A stretch of 64,000 bases of DNA. Source: Hymenolepis diminuta. Lineage: Eukaryota > Platyhelminthes > Cestoda > Cyclophyllidea > Hymenolepididae. Under the pieces are notes generated by a model. That model did no database searches. It was not told the DNA's origin and saw nothing but the letters and a program-made list of their open reading frames with translations. Positions within the stretch are counted from its first letter, which is position 1, and every line of letters starts with the position of its first letter. Shown piece by piece: positions 21,975 through 34,099 of the stretch. The stretch is taken from NCBI GenBank assembly GCA_900708905.1, contig CAADRB010000021.1, positions 1,200,142 to 1,264,141 of the forward strand. Reading direction: 5' to 3'. The position numbers and the translations under genes were made by a program.

Positions 21975-24900
21975 GTATGTTTTTCAGTGATTCGGTAAAT
22001 TTACAATAAAATAAGTCACCATCGAAATCACATCGCTATATGTACTTTTTTATTGCATAACTAAAAAGAAATGATAGCACAAAAAAAAATAAATCAGTTC
22101 ATTGAATTGCAAAATTGACAAACTTTTTAAAAACAAACTTTATAATATTTATTTTTAAAATATGATTTAATAAGGTTAAGGTAGTTAAAAATCTTTTCTG
22201 ATTATTATATTTTAGTAGAATTAATAACAAAATTAATATCGATTTTCAAATGTCATAAGAAATTATTGCATTAAATTTAAATAACTAAGTAATTTAAGTG
22301 TGGGAAAATTTTTAAGTTTTTAAATAAACTCAGGTTATGATGTAATTTTGATATTGATACATTTGTTTAATAATCATTTTTCATATATTCAGAACGCAGT
22401 CGGTCTCTATGTTTCCTTGACAGATTATTCGAATCCCAGTGATAAAACATATCGAGGATTGAAATGTGATTACAGTCTTCTTAATTGGTTGGATTTTTGT
22501 GATCCCCAATTCACGATCACTATTAATGGTCGCTGGGGCCCGTAAGTTATTGGTATTATCTGACACAGCAAATTAAATAAGAGAATGTTAAACGGGTCCA
22601 ATAAGGTATAAATCAAGAAGGGATGTAAAGGAGAAATATTTAGTACAGTATGAGTACCAAGCGCCTTACATTTTTTGAATTCCGTTGTCTACATCTTTGA
22701 GAATAATAGTTTACAGCGTAATATCCTAATGACCTGCTACCAGATTTAGAGGCGGAACTGTGGCTATGAAAGTTTATTCTATCTTTAGTCAGAGATTAAT
22801 GGTGATTTTGTAGCAGAAGAACCCATAGACACATAACAGTGCTTGAATTAAAAGAATTATCTGGATAAAAATTAAAAAAACTAAGAGATTATTAAACTGA
22901 GGGGAAAGTTAGAGGAATATCATTTAAACACGCAACATTTTGTTCCTGGCTCGATAGGCATTTTGTTCGTTGTTCCCCCTCTTAGAATGGCACTGATACC
23001 GTAAATAATCACATGCAAAGTATTTCTTGTGAGATTTAGAAGGGCAGGGAAATTTAAAAAGAATACTTGTTTAATATTTGAAATAGTTTTATTTTTTGCA
23101 TTAATTTCAGTGAACTTTTTAAAACAATCGTTTCACATGTCACACCAACTTACGAAAACACAAGACAAATTAGATCAGTTTACTTATCCAGGGGAGAATT
23201 AGCCTCATTGCCGGTAAGCAGAGCAAAATTATAAAAAATTTCTTTCTCTATAACTAATATATTTTTTTTTCAAGGAGGAACTGGATTTCACAATAGAAGT
23301 AAATGACATTGATGCGAATGGAAAAATACTTATCGACGAATTTTATTACAAGTTCTTTGTTAATTCTACAATGGATCAGAAAGTCAGACTTGGTGAAAAT
23401 ATAAAGTAAGTTTATAGTATCCTTTTGTATCGGAAATTTGATTCTGACTCGCATGTTCTTCACGATTAAACCCTGTGAAGTAACAGGAATAATTTTCCAT
23501 TGTCTTAAAATGATAAAAATGTGGTTGAAAGAAGTTGCTTATTCTCATATTCGATTACAATTTAATTTTTAATTATGGTGACATATATCACCAAGAGCGA
23601 TAACTAAAGAGTTAGTTGAATTTGGATGGAGTCTTTATTGAGAAATGATGTAAGAATTCTAAGGATTGCGATCTGCAAGTTGATGAAATGAAGATCCGTA
23701 TACCTGTTATGTCTGTTGGCCAGAGGATGTCCACGTATATTCCTTTCTAACTTTGGTTATCATTCACGATTAGATTAGATTAGACCTCGTAGTTTACGCT
23801 AGCCAAGCAGATACTGGAGGCTGCAACAACATTAGATGATAAAGTGGAATAGGTAAGTGAAGAAAGAACAAAGGAGGTTCAGTTTTCTGCATACAGTTCT
23901 TTGCGTGCTCCTATTCACCGGATTAGGAGCTGCTTATCAAATATTTTACTTTACGCAACTCCCGAGTCATGATTGTGGCAGACCAGTTTTAAGGTTTTTG
24001 CTTCCTCTTCATTCTCTTCCAATATAAATATTTTGCAGCCACTTCTGTCTTCTTCCTACTTTGTGGTGATTGTACTCGTAGTACTGGAAAGGGCAATAGT
24101 TTGACTAGTTACTTTGCCAGTGGTGCTGAGAAAGTGCCATATTAGTGCCACGTCATTAACACGTCACTTTCATGCCATAACCATGACAGGTCACTACGTA
24201 AGGAGGCCAATCGTCATTCATCAATTGATTCGTTGTCGGAATAACTATCTTTTGCCAAATCGGATATGAAGTCTAATTACTATCAGGGAGTGGTTCAACC
24301 TTCTCCAGCCAATCTCAACCTTATTACAGATATATAAATAGATTCTAAATTAAGTTGGTAAGAGTCTGTTTGGTTTAGCCTCTAGCTTTTCTCTATCTCA
24401 TTGGTCTGAATAACTGTAGCATACCATTTAATAGTGGGCTGACCATGCGTTATAGCAATTGCCTTTATGTAAGCTTAAAACTTTGAAACATCTCAAAACA
24501 TGACACTAATTACCACTAACATTATCAAAATAAATCTCTCCTTTTTGAAATATGTGTCTAATAAGATAAACTCTAGTTATTTTTGGATAAATTAAATAAA
24601 TTTAAATAAAAAATCATTTGCTAAGGGAACTTTTTAAGGTTAGTATGCGCAGTTGTGGCGCCAATGATACGACAGAAATAATATGGGTTATCCATAATGC
24701 CTACAGAAGCCCAAAATCAGAAAAGGAGAGGAATCAATGCAAGCTTATCTTCGTCATTTTCCTGATTATAAAAGGAAATATTAAGTAAAGGAAGTAAAGT
24801 GGAATCCGGTGAAATAGCATCATAAAGATAGATTTCATTTGGTGACGGAGATCTATGCTGGAACGTACTATGAACTGTGCACAAAGACCTAGATGATCCA

Positions 24901-27900
24901 GAAGCAATGCCATTTTATTTTTGCTACCAAAAATTATGTTTGAACTGTTAATTTGAAACCGTCATGTGCAAAACTATTCAATAATCGAGTGTCCTCCACC
25001 AGACGTGTTTCCAATGCACACCTGCAAAATATTGATTATCGATTTTCAATCAACCCTGCCTTGCGTTGACTCAGCAATTCCCTATATGTAAAAACCTGGT
25101 TCCCGCGCTCTACGTCTCTTCCATTTTCCACTTTTTTCTTTCTCTCCTTCTTTTTATCGAATTTGTCGTACAATACACTATGTTCCTCTCTCAATTCTTG
25201 GTATTCTAAGTTGAGAAGTGTGGCTTTCTGTTATTAACCATTAGTCGTAGCATAGCTCTTTCAATCTACTCACCATATTCATTATCTCTACAAACTGGTC
25301 AACTTAAATTTTATAATTTAGTAGCTTTGCTTGCCAGATAATATCATGCGGATAGACCCAAATGTACTATCGATGTTTGAAAAGAGATTTGAGTGGAGGT
25401 AAAGCAAGGGTTTTACTCAAGAATTCGAGTGTCTGGACACTCGATATTTGTACAGAGTTAATTATTAAAAGCAAGTGCAGTAATATAAGCTGGTTATTTT
25501 CATCGCTATTCCGATTAATCGCCTTTATTCTAGAGTCGAGATGGGCGAAGGTAGAGAAGACAGAAATTTGATGATAGAGTTGATCAGTCGTACGCTCATC
25601 AGTGAATCAAACTGCTTGTTGTAGCATAGCATTAACATTTTCTGTTATTAACTGGGATGGTAATTTTCAAACCTTATCCTTGAGTACTTTAAGATCAACT
25701 TTAATGTACCTATAGTTAGATATATGAAAGGTAAGTGAATTCGTCCCTTAGGCATGTACAAGTGCCAGATTGACTTTCAGAGAATCTGTTTGCCATTGCT
25801 TTAACATTTGGCCCATAAAGAGAAGGGCATTATATAGGATTCGCTCTGCGTTCTGAATTTAGGACAGGGTACAATAAGCTACATAGAGGAATGGAATATA
25901 AATGTGAAAGACAACCACAAATGTTATGTTACATTTCAAGCTTCGGGGAATAATAAAGATCAGATTCAAAGTTACTTCTTTCAAAAACCAGAATTATTGG
26001 ATGAAATTAGCAATTTTACTTTTGTACTCCTATTTACTTTAAGTTCATTGAAAACAGCAGAGATCAGCAATTTCTGACTTAATGGAACTCATGTTTCATC
26101 GGTTTTCTCTTTGAAAATAGAGTAGCTAGGAGAACTCACTCTGATAAAATGAAAAAATATTTGACGATTATGCATTCCATTAATCTCCTATTCCTGTTTG
26201 TTCATTTATCAGATGTTAATCAGGTTTGACATTTGTACATGGTAAATATTTGGAAATGAAATCGGATCTAAAACGGCTAGACTGTAACATCTTAGAATTT
26301 CTATTTTATGCCAGTAAATCGATGACTCTCATACCCACTTAGAAAAATGTTTACCAACGCTCATCTACTGCAGACAGATAGCATCATTGAGTCAACCTTG
26401 AGAAAATTCGAGTTGTACAGTTTCAAACTTATCAGTGCGGTTGGTCATTTCGCTCACTGAATACTCACTGGAGGCATCGAACACTTTGACCGTTGCGTCA
26501 TCGGTATATAGCGAATAAGCCATTAAGAAAAATCAAATGCTTATGAAAACTTGTAATCTACTATAAATTTGAAATTAAATAATCAGAATTAAATCATTTT
26601 TGTGCCAATAAACAATTTGAAATAGAAGGCTTACTTGATCACACTTAAAACTTATATAAACATATTATTTTGTCTGGTTCAAGCTTTCATTCAGACAAAC
26701 ATGAACTTGGTTTTACGCAAGGATGTGAAGGTATATGTAATCACCAAAAATTTTTTATTAAGTTGGAATTAGAAAGTACCATTTCCGGTGGCGTGGTGGT
26801 CAACATGAAAGTCTATAGAGTCACTGATCACTACATCAATGCCCACTTGTGTACTGTTAGTGGTGTGGGTGATCAATCGCCCTGGTCAATTCTGGTCGAT
26901 AAAAGAGGCGGCAGAATTTGAATTTCTCATAAAAGCCACTCCAGAATACCTCCTTCTACCCAAGTCAAGTGTTGTAAACACTTCTTCCAATGGTTCTGAG
27001 AAATTTATTGTCGGAATATAGTGTGCGAAGAAATATTTAGTTTTCCATAATACTCATCAAATATCCTTTATATTATAATACAAATGATAAAATATAATAC
27101 TAACTCCCTACAAGACAAGGAATTTTACAATTTTTCATTGTGGGGAAGCAACTGCAGTCGTTGACAGTAAGTGGAATAAATGATAAATGAGAGGACGTCG
27201 AGAAGATTTTGAGTGTATGGTAAAGGTATAATTGTATCTTACTTCATCTGATTTTTGGCTTGAGTTTCAAAGTTAAAATTTTGTAATTCGTTACCTGGAC
27301 TACTGAGCGAATTTTTGTCCACCATATTTAGTACTTAATAACCGATTACTTAATTATGATGGTTGGTCTTGCCACTTCAAGCCAATTTTTATCCTTTTCT
27401 CTCATTTTCACTCACTAATATTCATCTTCATTTTATTTTCGTCGTAAAATATGCTTTTGATTGTAGTAATCCTGGCTTTCTGACTTGGGACATTTTTAAT
27501 GATATCTACTGATAGTAATTTGGAGTATCTTAAATTTTAAGAGAAATTATCTTTGTGTGATGGATCTAAGTGTCTCCAATCGCTAATGGTCGTTTTTTCA
27601 AATTTTGTAAAGTAAGACCCTTCTATGCCGTAGTACAGCTAGAAGATCTAGTTCTGCTGTCATAATATATTTGCCCACTGGATATTGCTAAGCTAGTTGA
27701 CTCAGACTTGGGGAAAATGATAAAACAGAATGCAGTTAATCCAAGACTCTTAATAAAGTGAACAAGCTCATTATAGAGGAATACCAGTTGTCTTTGCATT
27801 ACTGACGTCGAGAGATGCAAACATTGTCAAACTGACAACAGTTACCGTTTCGAATAACTTACAAGCTGTCAAAAGTGTTGTTCGCCCTCGTCTTGGTAAG

Positions 27901-30900
27901 AAATTGATTATCCCAAGACAAAATATAAAAACTGCAGCAACTAGCCTTGTTTTACGGGTTTTCTATCACAGATATCTCATTTTTTATTATTTGTCAAAGG
28001 CATTTATCCCTATTTCGTTTCTTTCACCTCGTTGTTTGTTGAAGACAGAAATTTGAGCGGTTTTGATGTTTCCCTTAGAAACTAGGTTCTAAGCTAACTT
28101 CTTTTCCTTTTCACCGCTTCTCTTTATTAAATTAATGCATTTACAGGGAGGAAATGATATTGAAATTTAGATATAAATATGCATTTGTTTTATTAATTCA
28201 CTAATTTTAAAGTAAGAGAATTTGTAGTGTTTACTGGTGAATTTAAGTTGTTATAGATAAATCAATTTCACGAATGAATAGTAATTTTGGCCTTTATTTT
28301 CTAATTTTAAATCTAGAATAACATTGAATTTTAAACTCTACTGTCTAAAGGGATTTTATGGATCTCGATGTGAAGTGCAATGCGTTCCTGATCTGCCTTA
28401 TTGGGAGTGCGACCCTGAAACAGGAGCTCGAGTCTGCTTGCTTCAATGCAATCATGGCAATTGTGTCGCCTCAGAGTAAGAATAAAATTATTTTAATTAC
28501 TTACATACTTGTTATAATATTGAAATGACGCTGAAACTTAGAAGGTGCTAGCGTAAAATAGAGAATCTTTTTTTCTTCGAACTTCATCACAACGAGGTAG
28601 GAATGAAAGAGATCATGCATGAACACTGTGTTTGGGAGAACAAGGGATACGTCGACTTCAGTAATTGTAATATGAATAATGCAAGGATAGTATGAAGCAA
28701 ATCTCAGTGTGCTCCAAATTTAATAACCGAGGCAAAAAAATAAACTACTTAATCAAAGATAGGTAGTAAGGCACCAAGCACATAGCTACTGAATAATTAG
28801 AAGTAGGTTAAGCCAACTACCTCTCTACCCAGTATTGAAGTAATTTCCAGCACGTGGACTAAAATGCGAGAGCAGTAGCCTATAAGAAGCTAGAATATGA
28901 TATATTCTCAACGTTATCTCCCTTACTACTGAAGATATTAGTGACTAAACTCATTTAGACCACTCGTTCTAAAATCCATTAAAATGATTGAGGCTAAAGA
29001 GCGTACCCCACTTTAAAAATGGTTTATTTGAATGAGTTCAAATTTAGAAATACACTACTGATAACTGACATTCTTCACAATCATATTTTCTGGAAATTAG
29101 TTGATGCAAACATTCCATTTGATGATCTGAGCGAATGAGAAACTAAATTATTATCATGTTTTCCGTGAATCGTCGCATAGTTGAAATGTTATTTTGAGAA
29201 TAGCGGCCCTGTCCAAGGTTATTTTACCATCTGTAATTTTTACTTTAGGTGACAAGGAATATTAGAAAGTATTAAAATAAAATTCTCTTTACCAATGACA
29301 GTTTTTTAAATTAATTAAAAATTCTTTAAAATATGTATCTACTACTTATGAAGCATGAAAAGATACCTTATAAATTAAGATCTGTTTATAATTTTGTCAG
29401 GTTGATCGATCGCGAATGTTTACGTTAATTTTGCATAAACGACATGAATTGAACTGAAAATGAAGTGGAAGTCGATAATTTAAATTAATGAAAATATTTA
29501 TTTTCCTATGTTTGTTTAACTTTAATGGAGTAGGAATATTAAAAAGCAGACTTCTTCTTAGTCTCTTTTTAATATTATTACAAATAATATGGCGAAAGTA
29601 AAATTATTGAACAGAGAACAGTAAACGATCGAACTAAGCCAAGGGAGGAATATCTACTTGAAAATTATAAATTCACTGGGCTTTGGATTCATCAGTTTGA
29701 TAAACTCTACTTTAATGGGTCTAGTTCACTTCATCATGTCCTAACATGATCAAATTTCAGAATGTGATATCAAGGTTCTCGATTGGTTTCATGCCCTCGT
29801 TAGTAAAGGCTTGCCAACTAGTTCATTTATTTAAATGTAGGTCATGTTGTCATGATGGCCAAGAGTGACTAGTTTATACCAGCCTAGAAGTATTTCAGAG
29901 CGTTCTACACTTACGAACAAGCCACGCATTCTGCTTGCCATCTAATCGAGTATCTGATCGCAAACGTCATAAAATGTTATACCAATGACAAATCTAGATT
30001 ATGTAAACAATGATGTCTAAATCACTTAACATAATATAAATTTAACAGTGTCGCTGGTACAGATGCAGAGAGTAACTGCAATACTCATCTGAAAGGTTGC
30101 CTATGGGTCTTTTTCCATTTTCTTATTGGCTTAAGTGAATTAAAGTAGAATTTGCTCTGGTAATGCTTTAAACTTCTGCAGAGTAGAGCTTACTAGAGCC
30201 CGCTTAAAGTAAACTCTTTTATTACAGGTTAGTAAGGTGGCGAATAGCAATCAGGGTTAGATGTAAAAATATACGTGAGGTAAGGTACGCTAGTACGAGC
30301 AACTCACCTATCCCTCTTATTGACCGAATTTAATTAGTATGTGGTCAAAAATAGATATAATCTAATTAGATCATAAAACACTCAAGGAAGACATCCATAT
30401 GGACGCTGAAATGACCCAACACGGAAAATGTAGGGCCAATAAATCGACCAATTTCGAAAGTGTAAGAAATCTGAACGCGCTAGCTTGTGAATAACAAATA
30501 ATTTGAACATGATGGTTGAGTTGGTTAATAAGTCTTAGTTGATTTTGTCCTTTGGCTACTGAAAGCGACAACACAACTGAAAATTCTGCACCCATTCTCA
30601 ATCTGTCTGCCAATAGTCTCTGAGCACGGTGAGTATTTAGATTACCACTTTTGAACCTATAGAAGTTCGAGTTAGAAATTTCAGATTATAACACGTAAAA
30701 AATACTTATTAAAATAAGATTCAAAACTCGAGAAATTACAAACCTCTCATTTGCTATCTCCTGAATTCAATTTCTTTCTTCATCCCGGTCCCTACACTTA
30801 CTCTTTATCGCATTACTCTTACCTGGACCCCTCCACTTTCACTCCATATTGGTTATTCTCCTTGCTTAAAAATTCGTTTTTTGCTTTGCTGTAATAATTG

Positions 30901-33900
30901 TAATATTAGCTCTGTGAAACTATTAAATTCAAATGAATTATGTAACTTAACATCTATTACCTCTTACAGATCAGGAAAACCCATTTGCGAATGTTTCGAA
31001 GGCTATTTTGGGCAGCTGTGCGACGTGAATCGTACATCTGGTAGGTATTTCAATAATACAACAATAATAACAGTTTATTATTTAATTATTAGAAGTTCCT
31101 TTCTCTTAGTTGGTATAGTTCATGCTCCACGATAATGCTTTTATATTACTTTTTTTGTGTTTAAAATCATAAATTTATGATACCACGTACAAAAATAGGA
31201 AAATTAGCATTACAAAAGTGTGCATGTTTTAATCATGGAATAGTATCTGAAATTGCAGGAAAGTCCAGTAAGGAATGAAAAAAGGGGTTGTATAGATTAT
31301 ATTGTTAAAGTTGGGGTTCCAAGAGTCCTACTTACTTTGAATTCTGATGGTATTGAGTTATCCTTTTTCTCATAAGTGATATAATTAGCATCTGGGCTTA
31401 TTGGGGATTCATTTCAGCGCATATTAATTAATGTATTAATAGATTCCATTTGACTGCCTTCAGATGATAGTCTTTCCTCTTGATTACCTTATTCTGTGTC
31501 CAAATAATCCTCTAATTGTATTAAATCATGATTTTTATCAATTTTCCCTCTTTAATTTTTCTCCTCTATAATACTCTTATAGGAATTCCGAAATTCATGA
31601 ATTCGTATTAATTGCACACTCATATTCTTATTCCAAAAGATTTCACTTTACTTTATTCATTAAACTACTATAATCTACAACAATGGAGGAGATTTTCACA
31701 CTTGTCCAACTGAAATCGGGTAGTTAAGGTCGATAAAGAAAAAAGAGATGGATAAAAAGAGACCTGAAAATGAGTCACCTCATCTGATTTTCAGATTCGA
31801 GTTTTAAAATGCTCACTGCTTCACGTTCGAAAATTCAATTTTTTAGTATCATAATCCTCAGAATAACTGATCCTATCATTATTTACAGACTTCACTGATT
31901 ATTAAACAGCCGGTCTTGGCACTTTAATTCTTATTTTCTTCCCAAGGAGGAAAAGCGGAACGATCTTACATGGTTTTAAACCTTTTCCATGGGTTTAACA
32001 TAATAGAACTTGCAGAGCAGAGTTCAATCAAGGTGATTTCTAGTATCACCTAGAGTATACATTCTTACAGGTATGAAAATAGCGGAAGCACTTCAAATAT
32101 AGTCCATATCATGACTATAACAATTTTCTGATCATACATGTTTAAAAATGATCAATTGTTTTTATTCTCTTCCTTTTTAGCAGCCATCGTAGGAGATCGT
32201 AACGATGTGGGTTGTCTACGCTCTTTTATTAATACAAATTATGTGATTTATTTTATATTAAAAAGACATTAAATTTAATTAGTATTCTTTAAAAATATTT
32301 AGATTGCAATTGTAATTGAAGCAACTCTGATTCCGCTGAGCCTTCTTGGTGGGACTGCAATTCTAATTTTTGTATTTTGTCACAGACGAAGAGCCAAGTA
32401 AGTAGCATGCGATGTTTTAATTGCCAATGAGTTCAGTTTAATCTTATTTCAAAGGAAGACTTGAATTCAAAACAATTTATTGAATATTTTTAGACAACGA
32501 AAGAGTCAACTTTTGGATATGTAAGTACATAATTTTATTATAAATTGAATCCATGTTTTGGCAAGAAGTAAAGATCTTGCGATGATAAAACACTGAATTC
32601 TTCTTCGAGAAAAGGATTGTGGGTAATGATTAGACAGGCGAGATGGCTACAAATACAGGTGGGTAAGGTTTCAGAATTAGTAGATAATCGCTGAAGCTGT
32701 AGATAGAGGAGCTATCTATATGATCCGACTGTAGGAATAGACAATGAGAGTTGAGCAAAGGGAACTTCATAACTTTCTGTTGAAACCATGGCGGAAGGGT
32801 TAGTCCAGTGGCAAGATTATGCAAGATTAACCTACACACGTCTTACATGAATAACCGTTCATCGTGTGAAATGCCTCAACATGGAAATATAATAGTCTGC
32901 ATAAGGTTTAAGGAGAGGGAAAATGTTGACGTAGAGAGTAAAGCCTTATAAAGTCGATCTTCAGATTCTTTTAAATCCACTGCTCCACTTTCAGATGCTC
33001 CAATATCCAAATTTTTGAAGTTGTTTCCTGTGTCTATAGAGACTTCATACCCACGACGTTCAGAACCCATTGGCCGGCTGATTTATTTAAATGATGCTGA
33101 ATAGATGCATTTCCTTCTAATAGTCACGTTATAGACAGATTAAATAAGAGCTAATACAATGTTGATATTAGCAGAACTCACAATGGTTTATTCAAAGTGA
33201 ATTCTAACTTGATATTTCATGATCCATTTAAACTGTCCGTATCCGCTTTTGTTTCATTTATTTTGTCTATTCGCTTACAATATGGGTTATCACTTCCGCT
33301 AATTGTAAAACAGCCATTTCGTTTTAATCGTAACCTACAAAGTGGGAAATCGTATTATACTCAGGTGAATTAAGCACATGAAGACAATAAAGTAGCACCA
33401 TTGCAAAATAAAATTACTGTCAAAGTCCGACTGAATTAGGCCCTAAAATCTATTAATCCAAAATCAGAAGAACAAGAGTTGAGATGAGTAAGTGGTGCAC
33501 TGGATGACCGCAAAGAAAGGAGAGAGTTTTAGGAGGAGGAGCTGTGTTACATTTCTAAACTGTGTGCATAAAACTGACATTCTGTTAAGGCTGAATAAGG
33601 TACACTATGTCTCCTTTTTGAGTTACTCTGTCTGTTTAGACTGAGCAGATCCACGAGTAATCATGTGATTTTCTACCAAAAACAATAGAATACAGATTAA
33701 CTTCAATTGTGACAGATAAAAGGGATTTCCATGGCGGCTTTCAAAATCCTATTCACCTTTTTGTCTCTTTAGACCACTTAGTGTATCCAATGACAATTAC
33801 ACTGATCCTGATAATTGCCAAAGAAGTCCAATTTCGTTCAACACGCTTGAAAAAAATGAAGATACCATTAGGGGACGAGTTTTTCGTAAGTTACTCCATT

Positions 33901-34099
33901 TTCACCTATTTATTTTTTAATAGGCCCTATAGGTGCTTCTCAGAGAAATAAATTTCCTCCTACACCAACCGAATGTGAAACATTAGACAATATGGAAGAC
34001 AACAGCATCTATGAAGATCCTGATAACGATGTCTATTTGGAACCTTCGATGACTAGCGAATATAGTCAGCTGCCACTTCCACCCTTACCTCGATCTTAA
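21918..34099 (+). CDS. Compact DSL-family Notch ligand (Delta/Serrate-like), 11 exons, 368 aa
   Basis: Join 21918-21974, 22393-22541, 23111-23213, 23275-23405, 28317-28475, 30970-31040, 32181-32206, 32303-32397, 32494-32520, 33773-33885, 33924-34099: 1107 bases, all phases consistent. Role by family: a membrane ligand that activates Notch on neighbouring cells. Domains: signal peptide 1-18 (MWLVVWLCLELLLHPSYA); an N-terminal C2/MNNL-like region, about 20-147, with TDYSNPSDK and FCDPQFTITI; a DSL core, 156-187 (CLKGFYGSRCEVQC, then WECDPETGARVC); one EGF repeat, 187-217; a TM helix at about 238-258; stop-transfer HRRRAKQRK; and a roughly 110-residue tail with YTDPDN, YEDPDN and proline-rich PLPPLPRS. 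The usual GWxGxxC end of the DSL domain is absent and there is a single EGF repeat. It is far smaller than typical Delta or Jagged. The exon chain is strong; N-terminal domain naming is less sure. Confidence 0.85.
22393..22541 (+). CDS. DSL ligand exon 2: N-terminal domain
   Basis: The acceptor is ttcatatattcag and the donor is GTAAGT; it is phase 0 in and phase 2 out. It encodes residues 20-69 with SLTDYSNPSDK and a Cys pair (C44, C55) in KCDY and FCDPQF, reminiscent of the SNPxGxx..CCD..CDPxFxxC pattern of DSL-ligand N-termini. Confidence 0.82.
23111..23213 (+). CDS. DSL ligand exon 3: N-terminal domain
   Basis: The acceptor is gcattaatttcag and the donor is GTAAGC. One base completes the Pro codon, and the exon ends in phase 0 (ELFKTIV to ELASLP). 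There are no cysteines; a beta-rich pattern fits the C2-like fold. Confidence 0.8.
23275..23405 (+). CDS. DSL ligand exon 4: N-terminal domain
   Basis: The acceptor is a T run ending tttcaag and the donor is GTAAGT; it is phase 0 in and phase 2 out. It encodes LDFTIEVNDIDANGKILIDE and a possible glycosylation site NST, the alternating hydrophobic strands expected just before a DSL domain. Confidence 0.82.
24100..24340 (+). repeat. Repeat R4, inverted copy
   Basis: The + strand run with caatcgtcattcatcaattg and attcgttgtcgg matches the reverse complement of 18830-18870 (gtcgtcattcatcgattg, ttttgttgtc). Ends are not defined. Confidence 0.45.
26385..26515 (-). repeat. SINE-like repeat S, copy d
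   Basis: Read on the - strand: gatgacgcaacggtcaaagt, gttcgatgcctcc (box B-like), cagtgagcgaaatgacc, then the family body. It lies antisense in intron 4 of the DSL ligand gene. Confidence 0.5.
26690..27021 (+). pseudogene. Unidentified coding-like fragment with a frameshift
   Basis: One frame runs to 26921 (ending around VSGVGDQSPWSILVDK) and a second, overlapping frame carries on from about 26890 as KEAAEFEFLIKATPEYLL and so on to a stop at 27021. The amino-acid mix of both looks protein-like, so a single-base frameshift in a former coding sequence is plausible. I do not recognise the family. It does not fit the host gene's splicing phase. Confidence 0.3.
27240..27420 (+). repeat. Dispersed repeat R2, copy in DSL ligand intron 4
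   Basis: Shares attatgatggttggtcttgc and cacttcaa followed by T-rich DNA with 1036-1265, and the upstream ttgagtttcaaa block with 31785-31945. Confidence 0.5.
28317..28475 (+). CDS. DSL ligand exon 5: DSL core and start of EGF
   Basis: The acceptor is taaatctag and the donor is GTAAGA. One base completes Lys147; the exon ends in phase 2. Cysteines at residues 156, 165, 169, 178, 187, 191 and 196. CLKGFYGSRCEVQC and YWECDPETG match the C..xYYGxxCxxfC and hYxCdxxG parts of the DSL signature. After C187 the exon goes straight into LLQCNHGNC, the middle of an EGF repeat. Confidence 0.87.
30970..31040 (+). CDS. DSL ligand exon 6: end of EGF repeat
   Basis: The acceptor is acctcttacag and the donor is GTAGGT; it is phase 2 in and phase 1 out. 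It encodes SGKPICECFEGYFGQLC, the C4-x-C5-x8-C6 end of an EGF repeat, then a glycosylation site NRT. Confidence 0.85.
31785..31945 (+). repeat. Dispersed repeat R2, copy in DSL ligand intron 6
   Basis: Shares cagattcgagttttaaaatg and the cggtcttggcactttaattct end with the other R2 copies. Confidence 0.45.
32181..32206 (+). CDS. DSL ligand exon 7: 26-nt linker microexon
   Basis: The acceptor is ttcctttttag and the donor is GTGGGT; it is phase 1 in and phase 0 out. It encodes AAIVGDRND, a short juxtamembrane linker. It is required to bring the EGF exon into phase with the TM exon, so the phase rule supports it despite its size. Confidence 0.65.
32303..32397 (+). CDS. DSL ligand exon 8: transmembrane helix
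   Basis: The acceptor is aaaaatatttag and the donor is GTAAGT; it is phase 0 in and phase 2 out. It encodes a hydrophobic span ending LLGGTAILIFVFC, then the basic stop-transfer HRRRAK, so the tail is cytosolic. Confidence 0.82.
32494..32520 (+). CDS. DSL ligand exon 9: 27-nt microexon
   Basis: The acceptor is gaatatttttag and the donor is GTAAGT; it is phase 2 in and phase 2 out. It encodes QRKSQLLD, continuing the basic juxtamembrane segment. As 27 nt it could be skipped without a frameshift. Confidence 0.65.
33773..33885 (+). CDS. DSL ligand exon 10: cytosolic tail
   Basis: The acceptor ttttgtctctttag is the stronger of two (the other, at 33781, would drop three codons); the donor is GTAAGT. 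It is phase 2 in and phase 1 out. It encodes PLSVSNDNYTDPDN and an acidic-basic mix with three Lys in the C-terminal half. Confidence 0.72.
33924..34099 (+). CDS. DSL ligand exon 11: end of tail and stop
   Basis: The acceptor is tattttttaatag. Two bases complete Arg311, then 57 codons and TAA at 34097-34099. It encodes a Pro/Thr stretch (FPPTPTE), the acidic tyrosine motif SIYEDPDNDVYLEP and the C-terminal QLPLPPLPRS. A different frame over the same bases was rejected because it stops after 10 codons. Confidence 0.78.

Larger units (their letters stand above)
23406..28316 (+). other. DSL ligand intron 4 (4.9 kb, repeat-bearing)
   Basis: The largest intron of the gene. It contains an R4 copy (about 24100-24340), a SINE-like S copy (26385-26515, antisense), a broken coding-like stretch (26690-27021) and an R2 copy (27240-27420). 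None of the ORFs in it fit the gene's phase (2 in, 1-base completion out). Confidence 0.6.

Noticed and set aside
33709..33951. 80-codon + strand ORF overlapping DSL ligand exons 10 and 11
   Set aside because: The phase-consistent frame differs from this one, and this frame ends just inside exon 11.
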